Below are positions 53,247 through 61,000 of a stretch of DNA of 64,000 nt, piece by piece. The position numbers and the translations under genes are program-made. The notes below the pieces were generated by a model. The model did no database searches, had not been told where the DNA came from, and saw nothing but the letters and a program-made list of their open reading frames with translations. Source of the stretch: Pseudomonas sp. PDM05 (GTDB lineage Bacteria; Pseudomonadota; Gammaproteobacteria; Pseudomonadales; Pseudomonadaceae); assembly GCF_014851685.1 (NCBI RefSeq), contig NZ_JACVAC010000010.1, forward strand, positions 165,057 through 229,056. Direction: 5' to 3'. Position 1 is the stretch's first letter. Every line of letters begins with the position of its first letter.

Positions 53247-53864
53247 TCAGAGTACGTAGCGCATGATCGCCACAAAGTGCAGCAAACTCCCGCCAATCAC
53301 AAACAAATGCCAGATCCCATGGGAATGCCGCAGGCGGTCCTCCAGGGCAAAGAAGATGATGCCGACGGTGTACAACACCCCGCCCGCCGCCAGCCAGGTA
53401 AAACCCGCCGTACCCAGCGCAGCGATCAGCGGCTTGACTGCCACCAGCACGATCCAGCCCATCACCGCATAGATCACGATCGACAAGATCCGCGCTTCGG
53501 AACGGGGCTTGATCTCTTGCAGGATGCCGATCACCGCCAACCCCCACACGATGCCGAACAGCGTCCAGCCCCACGGGCCCCTTAACGACACCAGGCAAAA
53601 CGGCGTGTAGCTGCCGGCGATCAACAGGTAGATCGAAAAGTGATCGACCTTCTGCATGATCTCCTTACGTCGCCCGCGCACGCTGTGGTACACGGTCGAC
53701 GCGCTGTACAACACCAGCAGCGTGACGCCATAGATCGCCACGCTGACGATCTTCCAGGGGCTGCCATCCAGGCTCGCCACCACCAACATCCACACCGCGC
53801 CGGCAAAAGCTGCCACAGCCCCGAGCAAGTGGCTCCAGGCGTTGAATCGTTCACCGTGATACAT
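53247..53864 (-). CDS. Hemolysin III/PAQR-family membrane protein (TrhA/YqfA-like)
   Basis: A 205-residue membrane protein with seven predicted helices. The family metal-site residues are visible: ERFNAWSHLLGAVAAF at the N-terminus, SASTVYHSV with DHFSIYLLIAGSYTPFCL, and SHGIWHLFVIGGSLLHFVAIM at the C-terminus. Bacterial TrhA proteins influence membrane energy and lipid homeostasis; the haemolysin name is historical. Its composition is normal for the genome, so it bounds the AT-rich island on the right. Confidence 0.9.
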   Translation of the reverse strand: MYHGERFNAWSHLLGAVAAFAGAVWMLVVASLDGSPWKIVSVAIYGVTLLVLYSASTVYHSVRGRRKEIMQKVDHFSIYLLIAGSYTPFCLVSLRGPWGWTLFGIVWGLAVIGILQEIKPRSEARILSIVIYAVMGWIVLVAVKPLIAALGTAGFTWLAAGGVLYTVGIIFFALEDRLRHSHGIWHLFVIGGSLLHFVAIMRYVL

Positions 53865-53991
53865 GCGCCACTGACCTCCGATTCACGTTAGCGATTGAGG
53901 GGCTAGGGTCCAGCGTTGTGGGGGAGAGTGCAAGGGGGTTGTGAGCGGCTCACGTCCATTCATGACCTGCGAGCAAGTCATCCGCAAGACT

Positions 53992-54384
53992 TCACATCGC
54001 CGTGGCGCCTTCCATGAGTTGGCCCAGCAGCGCTTCATCTTCGTCCATATAGCCTTCATACTCCGCGAGGTTCCGGCGCTCATGGCACAGCGCCAATAAC
54101 CGCACCTGAACCTTGCTCGCACCGAGGGTGTGGATCAGACACTGAAAGACCAGATAACGTTTGTCAGAACGATAACCTTGCAGACGCAAGGCCGTCAGGG
54201 CGATGGCGTGGGCAGCGTTGTAAGCCAGGTCGAAACGACCGGCAAACGATAGCTGTGGCGTGCCCGCGTCTTTCAAACGGTCCCGGGCCGAGCGCATCAG
54301 CCCATCGCACTCCTTGCGGTCCGGCGGTTCAGCTTTCAAGCTGCCACTACGTTGCAGATTCTCCAGGTTTGCCTTGCTGTCCAT
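53992..54384 (-). CDS. HEPN-like domain protein of a HEPN-MNT module
   Basis: A 130-residue helical protein (RFDLAYNAAHAIALTALRLQGY, LVFQCLIHTLGASK, CHERRNLAEYEGYMDEDEAL). The RRNxxxY-type segment is the position of the RNase motif in HEPN toxins. It overlaps the end of the nucleotidyltransferase gene by 38 bp, the usual organisation of HEPN-MNT toxin-antitoxin pairs. In characterised pairs the MNT partner nucleotidylates and silences the HEPN RNase. The HEPN assignment rests on weak local motifs plus context. Confidence 0.72.
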   Translation of the reverse strand: MDSKANLENLQRSGSLKAEPPDRKECDGLMRSARDRLKDAGTPQLSFAGRFDLAYNAAHAIALTALRLQGYRSDKRYLVFQCLIHTLGASKVQVRLLALCHERRNLAEYEGYMDEDEALLGQLMEGATAM

Positions 54385-54976
54385 CCGTGGACTCCAGGGG
54401 GTTGCCCCCCATCAGACTGATCTTGTCCTGCTGCACGACCCGCTGCACAAAACTGTTCCCGGCCTTCCATTTGCCGATCCAGTCTTCAGGGGTGTAAAGC
54501 GTTGGGTTGATGGTGCGGCCCAGTTGCTCTTCCAGCGGCATGAGTTGCTCCATGACGTCACTGTAGTTGAGGCCTTCACCTATCAGCATCAGATCTATGT
54601 CACTGGATGAGTGCGCCTCGCCCTTGGCGATAGAGCCATAGATGAAAGCCCACGTCAGTTGCTCAGTGAACGGCGCCAGTGCAGTGCGCAGTGGCTCGTC
54701 CAGACTCAGCGTTTTACGCACGATGGCCAGCAGCTCCGAATAGATCGGGCACTGGGGGTTGGCTTGGTAGTGGGTCTGGTTTCCTTGTCGCGTCATGCTC
54801 AGGATGCCCGCCAACTGCAAGCGCTCCAGCTCGCGGGTGAGGCTGCCCTTGCCCACCTGGGCCCACCGTGCGATTTCATTGGTGAAGAAGCTTTGGTCGG
54901 GCTTACCGAAAAGCAGCCCCAATACTTTTTGCTGGGTGACGGTGAAAAGTGCAGCGCTAAGCGACAAGGTTTGCAT
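54347..54976 (-). CDS. Minimal nucleotidyltransferase with N-terminal winged helix (MNT antitoxin)
   Basis: A 209-residue two-domain protein. Residues about 10-75 form a winged helix (VTQQKVLGLLFGKPDQSFF, GKGSLTRELERLQLAGILS). Residues about 105-190 are a minimal nucleotidyltransferase with Gly114-Ser115 and the metal aspartates Asp126 and Asp128 in YGSIAKGEAHSSSDIDLML. It is the upstream gene of a HEPN-MNT pair. The DNA-binding domain suggests autoregulation, and a tandem 21-bp operator-like repeat sits immediately upstream. I chose ATG 54976; an in-frame TTG at 55033 would read through that repeat. Confidence 0.85.
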   Translation of the reverse strand: MQTLSLSAALFTVTQQKVLGLLFGKPDQSFFTNEIARWAQVGKGSLTRELERLQLAGILSMTRQGNQTHYQANPQCPIYSELLAIVRKTLSLDEPLRTALAPFTEQLTWAFIYGSIAKGEAHSSSDIDLMLIGEGLNYSDVMEQLMPLEEQLGRTINPTLYTPEDWIGKWKAGNSFVQRVVQQDKISLMGGNPLESTDGQQGKPGESAT

Positions 54977-54990
54977 GGCGAGGCCAATCA

Positions 54991-55031
54991 GTCCCAAAAA
55001 GGGAACGATAGGTCCCTTTTTGGGAACGATC
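54991..55031. promoter_or_regulatory. Two 21-bp-spaced operator-like repeats before the MNT gene
   Basis: GTCCCAAAAAGGGAACGATA (54991-55010) and GTCCCTTTTTGGGAACGATC (55012-55031) are direct copies except that the A5 centre becomes T5. Each contains the dyad TCCC/GGGA. Spacing is two helical turns, fitting cooperative binding by the wHTH-containing MNT protein. Confidence 0.7.
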
Positions 55032-55036
55032 AAGTT

Positions 55037-55282
55037 TTAAGCCCCAGATGAGGGAGCGATCTGTTCAAGAGCTCGATCCACCAACAACTGCCCAAGCTCT
55101 GCCATTTGCTGGATCCCGAGCATGATTGCGCGCTGGGAGGTGTCCAGGTCGAAGGCCAGGTTGCAGGTCATGGCGTTGAGGGACGACAGGGTTTCGCTGG
55201 CGTTGACCAGCAGCGCTTCGGTGTCTTGGTGAGGGTTGACGGTGAAGAGGTGCCTGGGGGGATTGGGGGTGGGTTTGATCAT
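55037..55282 (-). CDS. Small Pseudomonas protein of the DUF6124 (DUF3077) type
   Basis: An 81-residue protein starting MIKPTPNPPRHLFTVNP and continuing with helices (EALLVNASETLSSLNAMTCN, RAIMLGIQQMAELGQLLVD). This is the pattern of a family multiplied in fluorescent pseudomonads; its function is unknown and the family name is recalled, not searched. ATG 55282 has AGGAG eight bases upstream. The frame stays open far upstream (to about 55711), which can mislead gene callers, but that part forms a structured leader. It lies on the same strand just upstream of the MNT gene. Confidence 0.75.
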   Translation of the reverse strand: MIKPTPNPPRHLFTVNPHQDTEALLVNASETLSSLNAMTCNLAFDLDTSQRAIMLGIQQMAELGQLLVDRALEQIAPSSGA

Positions 55283-55485
55283 GATGAAGCTCCTAAACAG
55301 TGAGTAAGGAGCGCCACCGTTCGCTTGCACGCGAATGAGGGTGGCGACCGTGCGCAGGTGTGCAAGACCGGGCCTGTTTAGGACACCCAGCAGGTCCGAA
55401 GACCTCCTGCGCGCAGCCGCCATAAAGCAGCGAGCACAAAAAACGCCCGTTGGATGGCTGGGCGTTTGTACGCCTAAACAGTTTC
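55283..55485 (-). ncRNA. Structured 5' leader with alternative helices, candidate RNA switch
   Basis: In the minus-strand RNA the order is segment A CUGUUUAGG (55481-55473), a terminator-like hairpin ACGCCC...GGGCGU with U-run (55467-55438), a UUCG-capped hairpin (about 55410-55388), segment B CCUAAACAG (55382-55374), a long hairpin GUCGCCACC...GGUGGCGC, then segment C CUGUUUAGG (55300-55292), which runs into the ribosome site AGGAG. B can pair with A or with C; B-C pairing would bury the ribosome site. Ligand or trigger is unknown. Confidence 0.6.
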
Positions 55486-55764
55486 GTCGGACTTGCACGT
55501 CCGTGTCACCGTTTTTTGCGATGACGGGACGAAGACTAGGCGCGCTGGCTGCACGCGACAAGTTCACGCCTGGCCCAAAATCTTGCAGGAAAAATCCTAG
55601 AGCCCTCCTCACACTGACCGCCCTGACAAACTGCAGGGAATGCTCCGACAGGACTTTCAGGTTGTTGCTAGGAATCCGTCTCTCTAGCCTTTTCGGTCCG
55701 AATCGTGCCATGGAAATCCATCATGAAACCGACCGATCAAACCGATACGCGGCAATTGCAGAGC

Positions 55765-55781
55765 GTGATGTACCACATCAC
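55765..55781. promoter_or_regulatory. 17-bp palindrome before higB, candidate HigA operator
   Basis: GTGATGT, ACC, ACATCAC: exact 7-bp arms, 9 bp upstream of the higB start. Type II antitoxins usually repress their operon from such sites. The rest of the upstream space (55486-55764) shows no further gene. Confidence 0.6.
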
Positions 55782-55790
55782 AATCGCGCC

Positions 55791-56069
55791 ATGATCGTCA
55801 GTTGGAGGCATAAAGGCCTCAAAGACTTTTATCAGACCGGCTCAACCAGCGGCATCAACGCAAATCATGCCAAGCGCTTGCGCCGAGTTCTGTTCATTCT
55901 GGACAAAGCCGAGCACCCCGTTGCGCTGAACTTGCCGGGATGGCGCTTCCATCGGTTGAAAGGCGACTTGATCGATTATTGGTCCGTCAGCATTAGTGGT
56001 AACTGGCGCATCATTTTTCGGATGTTCGACGACCAAGTCGAACTGGTTGATTATCTTGATTACCACTGA
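55791..56069 (+). CDS. higB: HigB-type toxin (RelE/ParE superfamily)
   Basis: A 92-residue basic RelE-fold protein: KGLKDFYQTGSTSGINANHAKRL, LNLPGWRFHRLKGDLIDYWS, ISGNWRIIFRMFDDQVELVDYLDYH. This is the HigB/YgjN pattern of ribosome-dependent mRNA interferases. ATG 55791 lacks a good ribosome site, but the palindrome just before it fits an autoregulated start. higA follows after 14 bp, in the reversed toxin-first order typical of hig modules. Confidence 0.9.
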   Translation: MIVSWRHKGLKDFYQTGSTSGINANHAKRLRRVLFILDKAEHPVALNLPGWRFHRLKGDLIDYWSVSISGNWRIIFRMFDDQVELVDYLDYH

Positions 56070-56083
56070 GGAGAGGTATCTAT

Positions 56084-56371
56084 ATGGGCATCCACAACCC
56101 CCCTCACCCAGGCGAAATCCTGCTTGAAGACGTGATCCCTGCCCTAGGCATCACCATCACCGAAATGGCCCGGCGTCTGGGGTTTGCTCGTGAGACGTTT
56201 TCAAGGATTTTGCACGGGCGTGCGCCGGTAAGCCCGGATTTGGCGGTGCGGCTGGAACGGGCAGGCGTGAGCACTGGGCAGCTGTGGCTGTCGATGCAGA
56301 GTGCCTATGATTTGTGGCAGGCCGAGCATCGGGAACAGCCGGTGATTGAGCGGTTTGCGCGGATTGAGTAA
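56084..56371 (+). CDS. higA: HigA-type antitoxin (XRE family)
   Basis: A 95-residue antitoxin with the HigA signature HPGEILLEDVIPALGITITE, an XRE helix-turn-helix (MARRLGFARETFSRILHGRAP) and the C-terminal QSAYDLWQAEHR. It binds HigB and the operon promoter. ATG 56084 follows GAGAGG. It is the second gene of the higBA pair. Confidence 0.93.
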   Translation: MGIHNPPHPGEILLEDVIPALGITITEMARRLGFARETFSRILHGRAPVSPDLAVRLERAGVSTGQLWLSMQSAYDLWQAEHREQPVIERFARIE

Positions 56372-56403
56372 CGGGCACAGCGCTCAAGGCACAGAAGATC
56401 CAC

Positions 56404-56492
56404 TGTGGGAGCTGGCTTGCCTGCGATTGCAGTGTGTCAGTCACAGCATCAACATCTGACACACCGCTATCGCAGGCAAGCCAGCTCCCACA
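56404..56492. repeat. REPIN, T-variant arms
   Basis: GTGGGAGCTGGCTTGCCTGC and its complement GCAGGCAAGCCAGCTCCCAC, internal GTCAG / CTGAC, between higA and the chpC fragment. Confidence 0.9.
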
Positions 56493-56515
56493 TTCGATCT
56501 TCACAGGGTTTGAAA

Positions 56516-56609
56516 TCAGGCCAATCCGGACGCCACCAACAACGCTTCCAACCCCAGCAAATCCGGCACCTTCGCCAAATGCTCCCCCACCTGCACCGCC
56601 GCCAGCTCC
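56516..56609 (-). pseudogene. Displaced duplicate of the chpC 3' end
   Basis: These 94 bp match the last 94 bp of chpC (57602-57695) with about nine differences. Translated on the minus strand they read ELAAVQVGEHLAKVPDLLGL and then EALLVASGLA-stop, against VGEHVAKV...LLVESGLA in the intact gene. The homology stops abruptly at 56609/57695. The fragment is the remnant of an older chpC end, separated from the gene by the 1.1-kb toxin/immunity insertion. Confidence 0.85.
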
Positions 56610-56682
56610 CTCGCCACAATAGAGTTCGGCAGGCAGATTCATGCATTGTTTGAGGCTGTTGCTCGGGCAGGTCTGGCCGCAG

Positions 56683-57102
56683 TTACAACTGCATGTCTAT
56701 TTTCACCGCTCCCAAACCTTCAAGCGGATAGCTTCGGTACTCGTGGACTTCTCCATGAACAATCAGGTGGATAACTCCGTCCACCCGGTTCACTTGGACG
56801 TCAGGCTCTTTGGTTTTCATAAAGGGATGGGCAGAAACCAGCGCTGCCAATATCTCCTGATCACTGCCCAAGTCCTTATGCACATAGTACCTGTAGGAAA
56901 AACCCACGGTCGCCCCACCCTGCCCGTCCCGAACCCCATAGATCGACCTACCGTTATCCAACGCATACTTGAACACCACTTGATCCAATTCCGGCGTGCC
57001 AGGGCTCATCAACCAGCCAACCCCCAGGTAGCCGAGACACACCACTAGCAGCCCATTGAGCAGGCCCTGTACCAGCCGATTAGTAGCCTTGGGACCTGGC
57101 AT
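56683..57102 (-). CDS. Putative immunity protein of the toxin-44 pair, one membrane helix
   Basis: A 139-residue protein with an N-terminal membrane helix (LVQGLLNGLLVVCLGYLGVGWL) and a soluble C-terminal part (DQVVFKYALDNGRSIYGVRD, then VNRVDGVIHLIVHGEVHEYR). ATG 57102 has a strong site AAGGAGGG and overlaps the toxin gene end by 23 bp. The function is inferred from the position directly after a polymorphic toxin gene. No immunity family is recognised. The outward orientation of the soluble part would be periplasmic. Confidence 0.68.
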   Translation of the reverse strand: MPGPKATNRLVQGLLNGLLVVCLGYLGVGWLMSPGTPELDQVVFKYALDNGRSIYGVRDGQGGATVGFSYRYYVHKDLGSDQEILAALVSAHPFMKTKEPDVQVNRVDGVIHLIVHGEVHEYRSYPLEGLGAVKIDMQL

Positions 57103-57463
57103 ATTCGATACCCTCCTTGATCCAATACTGATCACTATGGTCATCGCCGTATGGCGCATCGCCCCACCAATCGCCAAATTCCGCTCGGGAGGTGCCAGCT
57201 GCCTTTTGCGCGGCGCCTGCGGCCCTTAGCAAGACACCTTCAGGAATGCCCAGCACCGTTCCGGTGACGCCATAGTTGAAGTTGCCGAATGCCTCGTATT
57301 CCCGACTTTTCTGTTTGTAATCCCAGGGGCCACGCCCTCGGACCTGTGAGTAAAACCACGAATAGGTAAACGCCGAACCCGGTTTCAGATGCAACCGTCG
57401 GTTATTGGCCAAGGCGATATTGTCTTGCAGCGAAACGCCCGGAGGCGTAGGAGGGACAGCCAT
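57080..57463 (-). CDS. Polymorphic toxin type 44 domain protein
   Basis: A 127-residue protein that carries the toxin-44 pattern: GRGPWDYKQKSREYEAFGNF, NYGVTGTVLGIP, LLRAAGAAQKAAGTS, then DAPYGDDHSDQYWIKEGIEY. It begins MAVPPTPPGVSLQDNI without a signal peptide and without PAAR, Rhs or VgrG domains, so it is a free-standing toxin module whose delivery route is unclear (type VI cargo is possible). ATG 57463 follows AAGGAC. The downstream overlapping gene is the presumed immunity gene. The family name is from memory. Confidence 0.8.
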   Translation of the reverse strand: MAVPPTPPGVSLQDNIALANNRRLHLKPGSAFTYSWFYSQVRGRGPWDYKQKSREYEAFGNFNYGVTGTVLGIPEGVLLRAAGAAQKAAGTSRAEFGDWWGDAPYGDDHSDQYWIKEGIEYARSQGY

Positions 57464-57601
57464 TTGCGAGTCCTTGCGGATGGGGATGAGTGCTGAAAAC
57501 TAGCACTCAAAAATCGGCAAAAACTCGGCAAACCAACTTACAGATATTTCAGACAGTGTTTGATAACTGGACCTACACAGAAGACCAAACGTGGGAGGGG
57601 C

Positions 57602-58057
57602 TCAGGCCAAGCCTGATTCCACCAGCAAGGCTTCCAGCCCCAGCAAATCCGGCACCTTCGCCACATGCTCGCCCACCTGCACCGCCGCCAGCTCCAGCGG
57701 GCACAGCGGCACGTCCACATAACTCAACTGGCTATCGAGCTTGTACGAGCGCGGAATCCCCTGGATCACCAGCGCAATGAACTTCAACGTCGGCCGCCCA
57801 CCCAGGGCGTTCAGCACCACGATCCGCGAGCGCTCGGCGGTCACGACCGCTTCGCCGCACGCGGCTTCAAAGCTGATCAGCGGCAGTTGTTGATCACGCC
57901 AGGTCACTTGGCGCAGATACCACGGTGGCGCATCGCTGGCCGGTTCGCCGCGCTGGAAGTCGATCAGCTCGGCGATGGCGACGTTGGGTAGCACCAGGTG
58001 GCGGTCGGCCAGGGGCAACAACAGGCCGGTGAGTTGGCTGGTGCGGTTGTCAAGCAT
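57602..58057 (-). CDS. chpC: CheW-like protein ChpC
   Basis: A 151-residue CheW-domain protein: LTGLLLPLADRHLVLPNVAIAELIDF, YLRQVTWRDQQLPLISFE, and PRSYKLDSQLSYVDVPLCP. In P. aeruginosa ChpC is an adaptor of the Pil-Chp system controlling type IV pili twitching and cAMP. The start overlaps the end of chpA by 8 bp. The last 94 bp have a second copy at 56516-56609, showing that the gene end was rebuilt when foreign DNA entered. Confidence 0.9.
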   Translation of the reverse strand: MLDNRTSQLTGLLLPLADRHLVLPNVAIAELIDFQRGEPASDAPPWYLRQVTWRDQQLPLISFEAACGEAVVTAERSRIVVLNALGGRPTLKFIALVIQGIPRSYKLDSQLSYVDVPLCPLELAAVQVGEHVAKVPDLLGLEALLVESGLA

Positions 58058-61000
58058 GGGACTTGCTCCAGTAGGCGATGCTTTCCAGCAGCACCGACTC
58101 TTGGTACGGCTTGCCGAGGTAGTCGTTGACGCCAATGGCCATGGCGCGGTCGCGGTGTTTCTGGCCGGTGCGCGAGGTGATCATGATGATCGGCAGGCGC
58201 ATCAGGCGCGGGTCGTTGCGCACCTGGATCGCCACTTCGAAGCCGTCCATGCGCGGCATTTCGATGTCGAGCAGCATCAGGTCCGGGGTGTGTTCTTCAA
58301 GCACGGCGATGGCGTCGATGCCGTCTTTGGCGGTCAGGACGTTCATGCCATTGCGCTCCAGCAGGCGGCTGGTGACTTTGCGTACGGTGACCGAATCGTC
58401 CACCACCAGCACCAGCAGCGGGCGCTTTTTCAGCGGGTCGTTGAGGACCAGCGGCGCATCGGCCACCTGGGCCGGCAGCGCCGGTTGACGCGCGCGGATG
58501 TGTGCGAGCAAATCGATGATCAGCACCACGCGGCCATCGCCGAGGATGGTCGCCCCGGACACCCCCTGCACCCCGGCAAACTGCGGGCCCAGGCCCTTGA
58601 CCACAATCTCCCGCGTGCCGGCCATGGCATCCACATGCACCGCCACCCGCCGTTCATTGCATTGCACCAACAGCACCGGCACCGGCTGGTATTGGCCAAG
58701 CAGCTTGGGACGGCTGACGGTGTGCAGCAGGTCGCCCAGGTAAAACAGTTCGTAGCGCTGGCCGGCGTATTCATAACGCGGCGGATCTTGCTGATAGTGC
58801 CCGGCCAGCTCGTGGGGCAGCACACGCACCAGGCCCTCGATGGTGTTGAGCGGGATCGCGTATTGATCGTCCGCACACTGCACCATCAGCGCCCGGTTGA
58901 CCGACACGGTAAACGGCAGGCGAATGCGAAAGTGCACACCGACACCCGGCGTCGACTCAATAAACATCGAGCCACCGAGCTGGCGCACTTCTTCATGCAC
59001 CACGTCCATGCCCACGCCGCGCCCGGAAATCTGGGTGATCTTTTCCGCCGTGGAAAAACCCGGTTGCAGGATGAACTGCAACACGTCGCGGTCGCTGATC
59101 TCCTGGTTGGGGTCGAGCAGGCCACGCTTGATCGCCTTGCGCCGCACCGCTTCGAGCGGCACACCGGCGCCGTCGTCGCGCATGTCGAAAACGATGTCAC
59201 CGCCTTCGTGGGTCAGGTCCAGGGTAATGCGGCCCTTCTCCGGCTTGCCCGCCAGCAGGCGCGCATCACGGGACTCCAGGCCGTGGTCGACGGCGTTGCG
59301 CAGCATGTGTTCCAGCGGCGCCGCCATGCGTTCCAGCACGTTGCGATCCATCTCGCCTTCGGCGTTGCCGACGATGAATTCGACGTCCTTGCCCAGCTCG
59401 CCCGCCACCTGGCGCACGATGCGCTTGAGCCGCGGCAACATGCGCTCGAACGGCACCATGCGCGTGCGCATCAGGCCTTCTTGCAACTCGGTGTTGATGC
59501 GCGCCTGTTGCTGCAACAGGTCGTGGGCATCGCTGTTGCGCCGCTCGAGGGTGTCCTTGAGGTCGAGCAGGTCGGAGGCCGATTCAGACAAGGCGCGGGA
59601 CAGTTGCTGCAACTGCGAATGGCGGTCCATTTCCAGCGGATCGAACTCTTCATAACCCAGGCGCTCGGCCTCGGCCTGCTGGCGGCTGAGGATACGGCCC
59701 TGGGTTTCGGTGTCGAGGCGCCGCAGTTGGTCGCGCATGCGCTCGATGGTGGTTTCCACCTCGCTCAGGGCAATGCGCGCATCGTTGACCTGCTGCTCGA
59801 TACGCCCACGGAAGATCGAGGTTTCACCGGCCAGGTTGACCAGGTCATCCAGCAAGTCGGCGGAAATCTTCACCATGTCGGCAGCGGGATCAACCACCGT
59901 CTCGGCCTTGCCTGCCGGCAACGCCACCGGCAGCACCGGCTCGTTGCTCGGGTGCACCAGGCTTTTGATGCGTTCGATGAGTTTGTCCACCGAGCCCACC
60001 GGCAAGCCGTCCGCGACCGCATCGATCATCTGCGCCAAACGGTCGTGACAACCTTGCAGCAGCGCGAACAGTTCCGCCGACGGCGCGAGCAAACCGGCCG
60101 ACAGGCCTTCGTAAAGAAACTCCAGCTCGTGGGCCAAATCGCCAATCGGGCCGATCTCGACCATGCGCGCGCCGCCCTTGAGGGTATGCAGGTCGCGCAG
60201 CAGGGTTTCGACTTCCTGGCGGTTGCCCGGCTCGGCCTGCCAGCGCAGCAAGGCACTGCCGGAACTGTCGAGAATATCGGCGGCTTCTTCGAGGAAAATA
60301 TCCAGCAGCTCAGGGTCGGCGCCGGGGTTTTCCAGCGCCTGGGGCGCAGCGGGCGGCGGCGCGCTCTGGCGCAAGGCACGCACCTTGGCCACCAGTTCGG
60401 CGCTGTCGCTCAGGGGCTGCTGGTGTTGCAGTTCTTCGAGTTGCAAGGCCAGCCGTTCATGGCTGGCCATCAGCACCTGGGCCAACTCGGCGGAGTAACT
60501 GTAGCGGCGGTCTACCAAGCCTTCGTAGAGACCTTCCAACTCATGGGCCAGCTCGGCCACCGGGCCGATTTCGGCCATGCGCGCACCGCCCTTGAGGGTG
60601 TGCAGGTCACGTTGCAGTGACGACAACGGTGCGCTGCTCTCGGGCTCCAGCAGCCAGCGCTTGAGGGACTGCCCGGCGCTGTCGAGGATGTCCACGGCTT
60701 CTTCGAGGAAGATCTCGACGATCTCGTCGTCCACTGCCGTCTCGTGTTCCAGTTTCGCCGTGGCGGCGCCCAGTTCGGCGATGCTCAGCGCGTGGCTGCC
60801 GTCGCTCTTGACCAGGCCAGTGGCGGACGGGTCGAGGGCTTCGTCCAGCAGTTCGCGCAGGGCTTGCAGGCGGGTCGGCACCGGGCTGATTTCCTGGCCG
60901 GCGGCCAGTTGGTCGAGCATGTTGATCAGCGCGTCATGGGCCAGTTCGGCTTCGTGGAAGAAGCGCTCGCTGACCGCCAGGCTGCTCTCTTCCACGGCGC

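Noticed and set aside
55486..55711. Upstream extension of the DUF6124-type frame and a plus-strand extension of the higB frame
   Set aside because: The frames are open, but the segments form RNA hairpins and the clear start signals are at 55282 and 55791.
56521..56642. Gly-rich reading frame starting MNLPAELYC on the minus strand
   Set aside because: It reads the duplicated chpC end out of frame; the glycine runs come from that frame shift.
57975..60620. Open frame of 881 codons on the plus strand opposite chpA
   Set aside because: It is antisense to the well-supported chpA, has His/Gln/Arg-rich low-complexity composition and no domain; long antisense frames are expected from GC-rich third codon positions.
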